Shown: positions 39,218 to 46,974 of the stretch, piece after piece
Position numbering within the stretch: the first letter of the stretch is position 1
Layout: each line of letters starts with the position of its first letter
From: Allopusillimonas sp008369125
GTDB taxonomy: Bacteria; Pseudomonadota; Gammaproteobacteria; Burkholderiales; Burkholderiaceae_B
Length of the DNA: 64,000 nt
Direction: 5' to 3'
Assembly (NCBI RefSeq): GCF_008369125.1
Contig: NZ_VOAY01000001.1
Location: forward strand, 372,001 to 436,000
The notes under the pieces: model-generated
Told to the model about the DNA's origin: nothing
Seen by the model: the letters and a program-made list of their open reading frames with translations, nothing else
Database searches by the model: none
Program-made: the position numbers and the translations under genes

Positions 39218-40528
39218 ATGAGCAAAATACGTTTGCATGTGAATCGTGCCGACAGTGCTAGCGGCCAGATTCAGGTCAACATCACCACGCAGGTCAATGC
39301 ATCCAAAATTCGCAAGGCCGTGCACAACGGGCGAGAGCATTGGATTCTGCCAAGCTACACGCTGCCGGCCAATGTGATCATGAATAATGGCTTGTACCCG
39401 GCATCAGAGATTGACGCCCATTACGCAGGCCTTGAGGGCACGTTGGCCCCGCTCGGGCACCCTACGGTCGACGGGCAGTTTGTATCGGCCTTTTCCCCCG
39501 AGGGCATCAATGCCGCTCACGTAGGCGCGTTCAACCGTAACGTCAAAAAGTCCGGCAATCGCATCTACGTCGAAAAGTGGGTAGACGTGGAAGTCGCCAA
39601 ACTCACCGACGGCGGGCGCGAGCTGCTGGAGCGGGTCGAGGCGCTGGAAAAGGGCGAAGATGTGCCACCCATCCATACTAGCGTGGCTGTGTTCCTTGAG
39701 CAAATGGAAGCCAACGAGCAGCAGCAAGCAGCTGGCGCTCAGTGGGTCGCCAAGATTCACGGCATGGACCACGACGCCATCCTGTTAAACGAAGTAGGCG
39801 CAGCAACCCCTGAGCAGGGCGTGGGCCTGATGGTCAACGCAGACGCGGCAACGCCCTTGAAAGCCAACGCAGGCGTACTGGCTGGCGAATCATTCCGCGA
39901 ACGTGAGCAGCGTATAGACCGTGCTGCCCGCGAGCGTTTCGCGCCTGGCCCTGACGATTACGCATGGGTGGCCGACTTTACTAGCGAGCAGGCCATCATT
40001 GTGCGCAACGGTGGATCCGCTGAGGTCTACGGCTACTCCATCGAAAACGGCAAGGTCACGTTCACCGACACCGGCTCACCTGTTGAGCGCCAGGAGTCGT
40101 GGGTGGCCACCGTCACTAATTCATTCAAACGTTTTTTTACCCATCAGGCCCGGCCTGATAAAACCATGGAGGGCGATATGCCTCTTACCACTGAAGAAAA
40201 GGCCGGTCTCGTTACTGATATCGGCGCGGCTGTCGCTGCAAATATTGCAGAGCAGATAAAGCCCTTGCAGGATGCTGTAACTGATCTGCAAGCCAATCAC
40301 AAAGCGCTTTCCGAGTCACTCACGGCGAACCAGAAGGCTGAGGAAGCCGAAAAGCGCAAGGCTGTCGCCGCTAAGCATGGCGATGTCGTGGCTAACGCGC
40401 TGTCTGGCGATGCGTTGGACGTGATGTTTAAGAGCCTGGGCGAAGCTGCACCCCTGGGCACCAACGCCGCTCAGGATAGTGCCGAAGATGGCGCACCTGA
40501 TCCCGCCACCTATTTTGGAGGTAAGTAA
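39218..40528 (+). CDS. DUF2213-type prohead protease/scaffold protein
   Basis: 436 residues from ATG 39218. The N-terminal 190 residues, with HWILPSYTLPANVIMNNGLY, LAPLGHPTVDGQFVSAFSPE and PPIHTSVAVFLE, follow the DUF2213 pattern of phage head maturation proteases (candidate His/Ser). The C-terminal 120 residues are helical and acidic like a scaffold. A second start inside the gene (40178) would make the scaffold alone. Confidence 0.8.
   Translation: MSKIRLHVNRADSASGQIQVNITTQVNASKIRKAVHNGREHWILPSYTLPANVIMNNGLYPASEIDAHYAGLEGTLAPLGHPTVDGQFVSAFSPEGINAAHVGAFNRNVKKSGNRIYVEKWVDVEVAKLTDGGRELLERVEALEKGEDVPPIHTSVAVFLEQMEANEQQQAAGAQWVAKIHGMDHDAILLNEVGAATPEQGVGLMVNADAATPLKANAGVLAGESFREREQRIDRAARERFAPGPDDYAWVADFTSEQAIIVRNGGSAEVYGYSIENGKVTFTDTGSPVERQESWVATVTNSFKRFFTHQARPDKTMEGDMPLTTEEKAGLVTDIGAAVAANIAEQIKPLQDAVTDLQANHKALSESLTANQKAEEAEKRKAVAAKHGDVVANALSGDALDVMFKSLGEAAPLGTNAAQDSAEDGAPDPATYFGGK
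40178..40528 (+). CDS. nested in-frame scaffold protein
   Basis: Internal ATG 40178 with GGAGGGCGAT just upstream, in frame with the protease gene. It gives 116 residues, MPLTTEEKAGLVTDIGAAVA..., helical, Ala/Glu/Lys-rich, ending in TYFGGK. The same arrangement exists in lambda (C/Nu3) and other phages. Free scaffold production is inferred from the ribosome site and domain border. Confidence 0.65.
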   Translation: MPLTTEEKAGLVTDIGAAVAANIAEQIKPLQDAVTDLQANHKALSESLTANQKAEEAEKRKAVAAKHGDVVANALSGDALDVMFKSLGEAAPLGTNAAQDSAEDGAPDPATYFGGK

Positions 40529-40530
40529 TC

Positions 40531-41220
40531 ATGCCAACCCGCTATCGCCGCATTAATATTGACGGCAAGTCGCTGTATAAAACAGAGACCCGGCTTGCTG
40601 CCGTAGACCTTCGTCCCGGCACCTTTGCCATCATCGACAATGACAACAAGTTCGCCCTCGCCGCCTCTGGCGCTGTCGGTCGACTGTACGTAATCGATGT
40701 TGCTTACCACGAAGGCCTGACGATTACCGATGTTGTGCCTGCCGGCCATTCAGCCATCGGCAACTACGTCGAAGAAGGCCGTGAGTTTGCAGTTTACGTC
40801 GCTGCAGGCACCTACAAAAAAGATGACCCCATCTATGTAGGCGCCAATGGCCAAGCAGCACCATCGGGCACGAACATTATCGGATTCAGTCAGGACGATG
40901 TCGTTCTTGGCGCCGACGATTACATTCGAATCCGTTGCCGCACGCTTGGCACTGCCCCGGCCATTGCATCGGTAACCATCGATCAGGACGCGCAAACTCT
41001 GGATATCTCCGAAGGCGAAACGCTCACGCTGACCGCGGCTGTTGCGCCTGCCGAGGCATCCAGTGCAGTTACGTGGACTTCGGGCACGCCAGCGAACCTC
41101 ACCATTGACGCTGCCACGGGCCTGGTTACCCCGCTTCTTGTGGGTAGCTCAGTCATGACCGCAACCAGCGTGGCTGACGGAAGCAAGACCGACACCGTCA
41201 CCATCACCGCTCAGGCATAA
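40531..41220 (+). CDS. head decoration protein with C-terminal Ig-like domain
   Basis: 229 residues. The first 140 form a small beta protein, FAIIDNDNKFALAASGAVGR and IRIRCRTLG, of the decoration/stabilisation type just before the capsid gene. Residues about 147-229 are a BIG2-like domain (SVTIDQDAQTLDISEGETLT ... TDTVTITAQA). Surface Ig-like domains are thought to hold weak affinity for carbohydrates. Confidence 0.78.
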   Translation: MPTRYRRINIDGKSLYKTETRLAAVDLRPGTFAIIDNDNKFALAASGAVGRLYVIDVAYHEGLTITDVVPAGHSAIGNYVEEGREFAVYVAAGTYKKDDPIYVGANGQAAPSGTNIIGFSQDDVVLGADDYIRIRCRTLGTAPAIASVTIDQDAQTLDISEGETLTLTAAVAPAEASSAVTWTSGTPANLTIDAATGLVTPLLVGSSVMTATSVADGSKTDTVTITAQA

Positions 41221-41230
41221 GGAGCCGAAC

Positions 41231-42316
41231 ATGTTTTTTACACCTGAAACGCTGGCTGCGAATAGCCGACTGCGTGGGCACTGGGCCGAGCTCTGGGCCA
41301 ACCGCAACATTCACAATCGCCAACAAGCGGCCATGGTCGAGGCTAACCGTGCCGCGATGACGCCGGAAATGCTTGCCGCTAATGCAGTGGGCGGCTTTGG
41401 TCGAGACTTCTGGGCTGAGCTGGACCGTCAGGTCATCCAGATGCGCGATCAAGAGACTGGCATGGAGATCGTCAACGACCTGATGGGCGTTCAGACGGTG
41501 CTGTCAATCGGCAAAACCGCCAAGCTCTATAACATGGTTGGTGATATCGCCGAAGATGTGTCGGTGAGCATCGATGGACAGGCGCCATATTCGTTCGACC
41601 ATACCGAGTACAGCTCGGACGGCGACCCGATCCCAGTGTTCACTGCTGGTTACGGCGTGAACTGGCGCCACGCAGCCGGCCTGAATACGGTTGGCATTGA
41701 TCTGGTGCTTGACTCGCAATCCGCGAAGATGCGCAAGTTCAGCAAGCGCCTGGTGTCCTATATCTTGAACGGCGATGCGTCGATTCAAGTGCAGAACTAC
41801 CCCGCGCAAGGCCTGAAGAACCACCGTAATACCATCAAGGTCGATCTCGCATCTGGCGGCGCAAATATCGATCTAACCACGGCGACTCAAGCTGACATTG
41901 CCACGTTCTTCACTTCTGGAGCATTTGGCCAAGCTGCTCGCGACAACTTCGTGGAGGCTTACGATGTGATGTGGGTTTCGCCCCAAATCATGGCCAACCT
42001 GATGAAGCCCGCAACGGTCAGCATCGGCGGCGACACTATCCTGTCTGGCGGCACGGTTCTGAGCGTCATCCAGGGCTTTGTACCTGCTCGCTCCATTCGC
42101 CAATCCTTCGCACTGTCCGGCAATGAGTTTATTGCCTACCAGCGCCGCCAGGACGTGGTGTCGCCTTTGGTTGGCATGGCAACGGGCGTTGTTCCACTGC
42201 CTCGCCTCATGCCTCAGGCCAACCACAACTTTCAGATCATGGCCGCAATCGGCCTGCAGATCAAGAAGGATGGCGCGGACAAATCGGGCGTGATCTACGG
42301 CGCAGACCTAACCTAA
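41231..42316 (+). CDS. major capsid protein
   Basis: 361 residues, GGAG 8 nt upstream. Position after scaffold and decoration genes, size, and features such as FWAELDRQVIQMRDQETGME (N-arm/E-loop), IGKTAKLYNMVGDIAEDV and VPLPRLMPQANHNFQIMAAI agree with the DUF2184-like/HK97-fold major capsid group. Family assignment is by layout. Confidence 0.85.
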   Translation: MFFTPETLAANSRLRGHWAELWANRNIHNRQQAAMVEANRAAMTPEMLAANAVGGFGRDFWAELDRQVIQMRDQETGMEIVNDLMGVQTVLSIGKTAKLYNMVGDIAEDVSVSIDGQAPYSFDHTEYSSDGDPIPVFTAGYGVNWRHAAGLNTVGIDLVLDSQSAKMRKFSKRLVSYILNGDASIQVQNYPAQGLKNHRNTIKVDLASGGANIDLTTATQADIATFFTSGAFGQAARDNFVEAYDVMWVSPQIMANLMKPATVSIGGDTILSGGTVLSVIQGFVPARSIRQSFALSGNEFIAYQRRQDVVSPLVGMATGVVPLPRLMPQANHNFQIMAAIGLQIKKDGADKSGVIYGADLT

Positions 42317-42326
42317 GGAGGGTGAT

Positions 42327-42737
42327 ATGGCGAAATACCAGGTAACCCGCCCATGGCATGGCGTGAAAATGGGCCAGATTGTGGATCTGAAACAGGTCCA
42401 CCCTGCGCTGCGTGCGAACGTCATGCTTGTAGGCGAGGGCGTTTCTGATAAAGATCAGGCGTCCAGCATCATCGCCCAGGCACAAGCCTCCGCCGAGACA
42501 CTTCGAAAGGACACTGAAATGGAATTGTCGAAGCAAATCGAAGCCGCTATTGATGGTGCTCGCGGAGAGGCCAAGGCCATTGTCGAAGCGGCAACGGCAG
42601 AAGCTCAGCGAATAGTGGATGACGCTAATAAGCGAGCGGCTGAGATTGTGCCGATGGTCGAGGGGAAGGGGCCAGAGCTCACGCCAGCAACCCCGGACGC
42701 CACGACCGATAAGGTCAAAGCAACCAAAGCCAAGTAA
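42327..42737 (+). CDS. coiled-coil late protein downstream of capsid gene
   Basis: 136 residues, GGAGGGTG upstream. Residues about 1-35 are compact (YQVTRPWHGVKMGQIVDLKQ), followed by a long Ala/Glu helix (KQIEAAIDGARGEAKAIVEA) and a Pro/Thr tail. Likely a small head-associated protein; no family recognised. Last gene before the terminators at 42739. Confidence 0.65.
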   Translation: MAKYQVTRPWHGVKMGQIVDLKQVHPALRANVMLVGEGVSDKDQASSIIAQAQASAETLRKDTEMELSKQIEAAIDGARGEAKAIVEAATAEAQRIVDDANKRAAEIVPMVEGKGPELTPATPDATTDKVKATKAK

Positions 42738-42738
42738 C

Positions 42739-42792
42739 GCCACCTCTCGGTGGTTTTTTTACGGCCCTGCATTCGTGTGGGGCCGTTTGCAT
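42739..42792 (+). terminator. terminator(s) between capsid module and rha
   Basis: GCCACC-TCTC-GGTGG followed by T7 (to 42760), then a second stem ACGGCCC (42761-42767) with GGGGCCGT (42779-42786). A third weak hairpin with T-rich tail lies at about 42852-42887, just before rha. Confidence 0.8.
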
Positions 42793-42898
42793 TCTAAGCA
42801 TCCTTAAATCGGAAGATGCCGAGCCAGCGATGGTGGTCGAGCTTTGAAAGGTCCGGGGCTGTCCTTTTTGGGCGGCCTTTTTCTTTTCGGGGATTGAT

Positions 42899-43426
42899 AT
42901 GAAAAACGTACCGGTTCTTAATTTTCAAGACTTCATTGCCGCTGATGGTGATTCACTCACGACAACGTCGCAGCAGATCGCGGCTGTGTTTGGCAGGCGT
43001 CATGATGATTTGCTTAAACGCATTCGCGCTCTTTCGGCGAGCTTGCCTGATGACCGTCTCGGATATTTTGCGGAGTCGGTTGAAATGCGGTCAAACCCAA
43101 GTGGTGGAGCAATGATCCCATCAGCGGCTTATACGATTACGCGGGATGGGTTCACTTTGCTTGCGATGGGGTTTACTGGAAAGAAGGCGCTTGCATTTAA
43201 GCTTGCGTACATCGATGCATTCAATGCCATGGCTGCCTACAGCAAAAACCAGCACGAGGGCCTGCGGTACCGCTACATGCAGAAAGAGCTTGAGTGCAAG
43301 GATAGTGAGCAGCGTGGCAGCTTTCATGGTCGAGGCCTAAATCAGCGAAAGCAAGAAAAACCAGTGCTTGAGGCTGAGCTTGCCGAACTGATAGCCCTAG
43401 CGCAGCCGGCCCTTCCATTTCATTGA
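42899..43426 (+). CDS. rha: Rha-family phage regulatory protein
   Basis: 175 residues, GGGG 7 nt upstream. Rha signature: TTTSQQIAAVFGRRHDDLLK near residue 21, then YTITRDGFTLLAMGFTGKKA and LAFKLAYIDAFNAM. The C-terminal tail is divergent. Rha proteins interfere with phage growth in some hosts (e.g. P22-type phages in IHF-minus strains). Here the gene is inserted between capsid and connector genes, with terminators on both sides, a moron layout. Confidence 0.88.
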   Translation: MKNVPVLNFQDFIAADGDSLTTTSQQIAAVFGRRHDDLLKRIRALSASLPDDRLGYFAESVEMRSNPSGGAMIPSAAYTITRDGFTLLAMGFTGKKALAFKLAYIDAFNAMAAYSKNQHEGLRYRYMQKELECKDSEQRGSFHGRGLNQRKQEKPVLEAELAELIALAQPALPFH

Positions 43427-43446
43427 CCCGCTTCGGCGGGTTTTTT
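43427..43446 (+). terminator. terminator after rha
   Basis: CCCGC-TTCG-GCGGG followed by T6, starting one base after the rha stop. Confidence 0.9.
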
Positions 43447-43460
43447 AATGAGCCAAACCT

Positions 43461-43868
43461 ATGACAATCACCGTCGAGCAGGCGACCGAGTATCTGGCCT
43501 CTGTTGGCGTATCGTTGCCTGACTTTATTCTTTCGGCCATCGTTGACCAAGCCAATTCCGTACAAGCCTGCCTAGACGAACACTACACGCCGGGTGTTGC
43601 GCTGCTCATCCAGTGCTATCTGCTGGGTTTGATGGGCTTGAGCCAAGGCGACCGCTATGTAAGTAGCCAGACAGCCCCGTCCGGCGCGTCTCAGTCGTTC
43701 CGATACCAGTCGTTCGCTGACCGCTGGCGTGGCCTCATGGGCCTCTTGCGCGGGCTGGATACGTTCGGCTGTGCTGCTGCGCTGATCCCGCAAGACCCGA
43801 CGACTGTCGCCCATGGTGGCATCTGGATCGGCAAGGGCGGAAACTTCGCGTGCGGGGGTGGGCGTTGA
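43461..43868 (+). CDS. head-tail connector-type protein
   Basis: 135 residues. Helical N-terminal domain VEQATEYLASVGVSLPDFIL, then CYLLGLMGLSQGDRYVSSQT and DPTTVAHGGIWIG. Length, helix content and position right after the head genes fit a gp6/gp15-like connector (DUF7370-like). First gene of the connector/tail module. Confidence 0.7.
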   Translation: MTITVEQATEYLASVGVSLPDFILSAIVDQANSVQACLDEHYTPGVALLIQCYLLGLMGLSQGDRYVSSQTAPSGASQSFRYQSFADRWRGLMGLLRGLDTFGCAAALIPQDPTTVAHGGIWIGKGGNFACGGGR

Positions 43869-44203
43869 GCAAGATTGCGGCCTGGTCGTACAAAAACACC
43901 GCCAAAGTTCGCCCGTTCGTGTCGCGTGATGACTGGAACGGCACGACGAACTATGGTACCGAGTACGAAATTGCGTGCAACTGGACGGCCAATGGTGAGC
44001 AAGTGCGCGAAATGGGCGGCAAGGCCGGCGCAGGGGGCGCTGAGTTTGTCTCAAAGCACATCATCTATACCGAAGACGCGAGGCCGAAATACCTTGACCT
44101 GATTATGTTTGACGGGTCGGATGGCTGGGAAGAAATTCGGGCCGTGATGGCCTGGGATATGGCGATGTTTAACGACACACCCGACTACAAGCTGGCGACC
44201 TAA
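43865..44203 (+). CDS. neck/head-closure protein
   Basis: 112 residues, starting with TTG 43865 that overlaps the previous stop, GGGGGTGGG upstream. Beta-rich: DWNGTTNYGTEYEIACNWTA and FVSKHIIYTEDARPKYLDLI, as in small head-closure proteins. Assigned by order and fold character. Confidence 0.65.
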   Translation: MSKIAAWSYKNTAKVRPFVSRDDWNGTTNYGTEYEIACNWTANGEQVREMGGKAGAGGAEFVSKHIIYTEDARPKYLDLIMFDGSDGWEEIRAVMAWDMAMFNDTPDYKLAT

Positions 44204-44599
44204 ATGCCTGTACGCGGAATAGATCAAGTCAAGCGCAATATCAAACGCGCCTTTGAGGATATTGAGCGCACCAAGACCAATACTGCTGTCTACGCTGTCC
44301 TGTCACAAGGCGGGGCAATGGCAGCAACGATGATTCCCGTCGATACGTCTACGCTTATCAATAGTCATTTTGTGGATATTCAGGCGAGTGCAGGAAAGAC
44401 CGTAGGCGTCACCGGCTACACAGCCGGGTATGCCTCTGCGGTGCATGAGGCCTCCGGCGTACTGGCTGGACAGCCACGCATGAACGGCAACGGTCAGTAT
44501 TGGGATCCATCCGGCGAACCAAAATTCCTAACCAAGGGCTTCGAACAAATACAAGCATCGATCCCTGCCATATTAAAGGCTGCATACCGTGTTAGATGA
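44204..44599 (+). CDS. HK97 gp10-like tail completion protein
   Basis: 131 residues. Helix VKRNIKRAFEDIERTKTNTA, then MIPVDTSTLINSHFVDIQAS, TAGYASAVHEASG and a C-terminal helix: the HK97-gp10 pattern. Follows the head-closure gene as expected. Confidence 0.85.
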   Translation: MPVRGIDQVKRNIKRAFEDIERTKTNTAVYAVLSQGGAMAATMIPVDTSTLINSHFVDIQASAGKTVGVTGYTAGYASAVHEASGVLAGQPRMNGNGQYWDPSGEPKFLTKGFEQIQASIPAILKAAYRVR

Positions 44600-44969
44600 T
44601 GTCAAGGCATGGATCCAGGCGATTATCGGCTCGGGGTATGCATATTCGATGGGCATGTGGGTCGATAACGCCTCAAACAGCGCGTCGAAAATATGCAGCA
44701 TCCAGGCTGGTGGCGGATCACCGCCTGTCGTCGACACCCGGCATCAGCGCATTCGTGTGGTGCTTCTGGGTGGGCGAGAGCAAACACCAGGCGGCGCGTC
44801 GGACAAAGCCACGATCATGACCGATGCAAACGCTCTGGTGCGCGCCACGCTAAATGGCCCGGTGCCGTGCGGTACCGCCACCATCAACACCATATCCGAG
44901 CCAATAGGCCCAGGCTACACAACCGAATCTCGCCCATGGGTCGAGGTTTCCTTTGAAATTCTGTTTTAA
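44589..44969 (+). CDS. tail terminator protein
   Basis: 126 residues from GTG 44589, overlapping the previous gene by 11 bp. MLDDVKAWIQAIIGSGYAYS, then beta strands HQRIRVVLLGGR and WVEVSFEILF. Size and position before the tail tube match a tail terminator (lambda U-like). Confidence 0.7.
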   Translation: MLDDVKAWIQAIIGSGYAYSMGMWVDNASNSASKICSIQAGGGSPPVVDTRHQRIRVVLLGGREQTPGGASDKATIMTDANALVRATLNGPVPCGTATINTISEPIGPGYTTESRPWVEVSFEILF

Positions 44970-45014
44970 CCACCGGCAGGCCGACTGCCAAAACCACCTG
45001 ATAGGAGGCCTGTA

Positions 45015-45749
45015 ATGGCTAATTGCATCCCAGCGAACTACGTCGGTAAAGACGTGGTTCTTGAATACTTTATCGACTGCGGCAACGACACGCCGCAAGA
45101 GGGCGACTGGAACCTGCTTGGCTCCATGCGCACCAAGGGCTTTGATGGCGGATGGGACACCGACGACGCGACTGATGACGCGACCAAAGGCTATCTGTCC
45201 GAGTCTGTCGCAACAGGCCAGACCTTTTCCGTGTCGGGCGATGGCACTTGCAAGCGCGGGCCAGAGTCTGCCGCATTGTCCGAACTGACAAAGCACTTTT
45301 TCAATCCCATCGCTACGGGTGGCCAGCCCCTGGTGTGGATGCGCCTCACGTACCCAGACCTGACATTCACCGTCTTGACGCTGCTTACCTCGCTGGGCCG
45401 TACGGGCGAGAGTCGCGGGGGCGTGACGTTCAGCCTGGAAGCGTCCGGCACCGCATCGACGCAAGGTGTGATTGTCGAGGATACGCCAGCCGAAGTTCCC
45501 GTTACCAGCGTCACTATGTCAGCGTCTACGCTTGCCATCAGCACATCGGAGATTCTGGCGCTGACCGCTACTGTGGCCCCCGGTGGCGCACCGCAAGGCG
45601 CGGTGTGGAAGTCCAGCGCACCATCCAAAGCCACGGTTGACCAGAACGGCCACGTTGTCGGGGTTGCGACGGGCACAGCCAATATCACGGCGACCAGCAC
45701 ATCAGATCCTTTGATGTCCGATACCTGCGTAGTGACTGTCAGCGCTTAG
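45015..45749 (+). CDS. major tail (tube) protein with C-terminal Ig-like domain
   Basis: 244 residues. The first 150 are the tube domain (VVLEYFIDCGNDTPQEGDWN, LGSMRTKGFDGGWDT, FTVLTLLTSLGRTGESRGGV). Residues about 160-244 are a BIG2-like domain (SVTMSASTLAISTSEILALT ... DTCVVTVSA). Lambda V has the same two-part design. Confidence 0.85.
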   Translation: MANCIPANYVGKDVVLEYFIDCGNDTPQEGDWNLLGSMRTKGFDGGWDTDDATDDATKGYLSESVATGQTFSVSGDGTCKRGPESAALSELTKHFFNPIATGGQPLVWMRLTYPDLTFTVLTLLTSLGRTGESRGGVTFSLEASGTASTQGVIVEDTPAEVPVTSVTMSASTLAISTSEILALTATVAPGGAPQGAVWKSSAPSKATVDQNGHVVGVATGTANITATSTSDPLMSDTCVVTVSA

Positions 45750-45808
45750 CGGCGCGAGGCCGGACGCCTTTAGTGGCGCCGGCCTCCACACTGAGTGGGG
45801 TATAGTTT

Positions 45809-45827
45809 CCGTAATAATTATTTACGG
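45809..45827. promoter_or_regulatory. near-palindrome/AT-rich element before a moron gene
   Basis: CCGTAATAATTATTTACGG, a palindrome with a one-base slip, containing TAATAAT as a possible -10. It ends 8 bp before the start codon at 45836 and overlaps its ribosome site GGAGG. Confidence 0.45.
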
Positions 45828-45835
45828 AGGGTGGC

Positions 45836-46303
45836 ATGGAGCCAGAGAAGGGGCAGTACGGGCTTTGGTACGCAGGGACTGTTGGGTTTGCAACCAAAGA
45901 TGAAGCGCAGGCCTATATTGACCGAGGGATGAAGCACAACGACTACTCACAAGAAGCCGAGCGTGCTTTGCCAAAGCCTCAAAAATCTGACTCTATAGCG
46001 GGATACCCGAAAGGCGAATGGATTGCAGCGATAGTTGTCGGCCTGGCCATTTTGGGCGGGGGCTATTGGTTTATGTATGGATCGGAAAGCAAAACGCACC
46101 GGGTTGGACGCGAATTCGTCTCAATGGATCAGTGCTTGGAATTCATTGCTAATGACACTGGGGATCAGCTCAATGTTATTTCAGACGAGCTGGGTGACGT
46201 GTCTGGAAAAACGGTGCTCGATGGGCTTTTCTTCCGATGCGAGGCGCGCACCACAGGAACAAGAGGGTTGGTTCTTGAGGGGAGATGGGACCGCTTGAAA
46301 TAG
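45836..46303 (+). CDS. single-pass membrane protein moron in the tail operon
   Basis: 155 residues, GGAGGGTGGC upstream. N-terminal cytoplasmic part (GLWYAGTVGFATKDEAQAYI), one hydrophobic helix WIAAIVVGLAILGGGYWFMY at about residues 62-81, then a periplasmic domain with two cysteines (MDQCLEF ... FFRCEAR). It is not a tail gene by composition, stands between tube and chaperone genes, and is followed by two terminators. Likely lysogenic cargo. Confidence 0.72.
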   Translation: MEPEKGQYGLWYAGTVGFATKDEAQAYIDRGMKHNDYSQEAERALPKPQKSDSIAGYPKGEWIAAIVVGLAILGGGYWFMYGSESKTHRVGREFVSMDQCLEFIANDTGDQLNVISDELGDVSGKTVLDGLFFRCEARTTGTRGLVLEGRWDRLK

Positions 46304-46316
46304 AAGCCAGCAACAA

Positions 46317-46366
46317 AGCCGCCCCGAGCGGCTATTTTTTCGCCCTGCTATTTGCGGGGCTTTTTT
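46317..46366 (+). terminator. tandem terminators after the membrane-protein moron
   Basis: GCCGC-CCCGA-GCGGC with TATTTTTT (46318-46340), then GCCCTGC-TATTT-GCGGGGC with T6 (46342-46366). Confidence 0.85.
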
Positions 46367-46379
46367 ATGGACGAGAGAT

Positions 46380-46973
46380 ATGCAGGTTTTGGCCGAGGTT
46401 GGTGAGATCGGTGTGCATGCGGGCGATCAGATATACCTATTGCGCCCATCCCTGCATGCCATGTCGAGCCTGGGCGAGCCTGATCAGATTGTGGATGTAT
46501 ATGCACAGGTTATGGCCGGCAGCGTTGTTGATGCACTGGCTGTGATATATGCGTGCGCCGGCGATGACGTATCAGAAGTGTTCGGCTGGTTTGATTTAGA
46601 GCAAAACAAGTTTGTTGGCGGCAAGGTATCGCCGCATGATGTTGTGGCGATCGCGCAGTGCCTGTGCAAACACGGCATTACCGGTGCGCTGCCACCATTG
46701 CCCCGCAGTAACGATGATGACGAGCCTGAGTATGTCAGCGTATTTAATGCTCGTGAGCATGTGGCGCTGGCTATGGCTCATCTCGGGCTTTCCGAGCGTG
46801 AGGCGTGGAGTATGACAATGACGGGTCTAGTTGGTGCATTGCGAGCCAAGTTTCCGCCATCCGCCAAAGATTCGCCAGCAGGCCGTGCGCCTACGCTTGA
46901 CGAGCACGATGCGACGCTTAACTGGTTTGAGCGCATAAAAGCAAACAGAGCACCACAGCAGGGGGCGCGTTGA
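46380..46973 (+). CDS. tail assembly chaperone-like protein (DUF6246 type)
   Basis: 197 residues between tube/moron and tape measure genes, the fixed place of tail assembly chaperones. LRPSLHAMSSLGEPDQIVDV, YACAGDDVSEVFGW and KVSPHDVVAIAQCLCKHGIT are family-like. The C-terminal part HVALAMAHLGLSEREAWSMT resembles the downstream half of G-GT systems, so both halves appear in one frame, with no slippery site needed. Confidence 0.75.
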   Translation: MQVLAEVGEIGVHAGDQIYLLRPSLHAMSSLGEPDQIVDVYAQVMAGSVVDALAVIYACAGDDVSEVFGWFDLEQNKFVGGKVSPHDVVAIAQCLCKHGITGALPPLPRSNDDDEPEYVSVFNAREHVALAMAHLGLSEREAWSMTMTGLVGALRAKFPPSAKDSPAGRAPTLDEHDATLNWFERIKANRAPQQGAR

Positions 46974-46974
46974 T

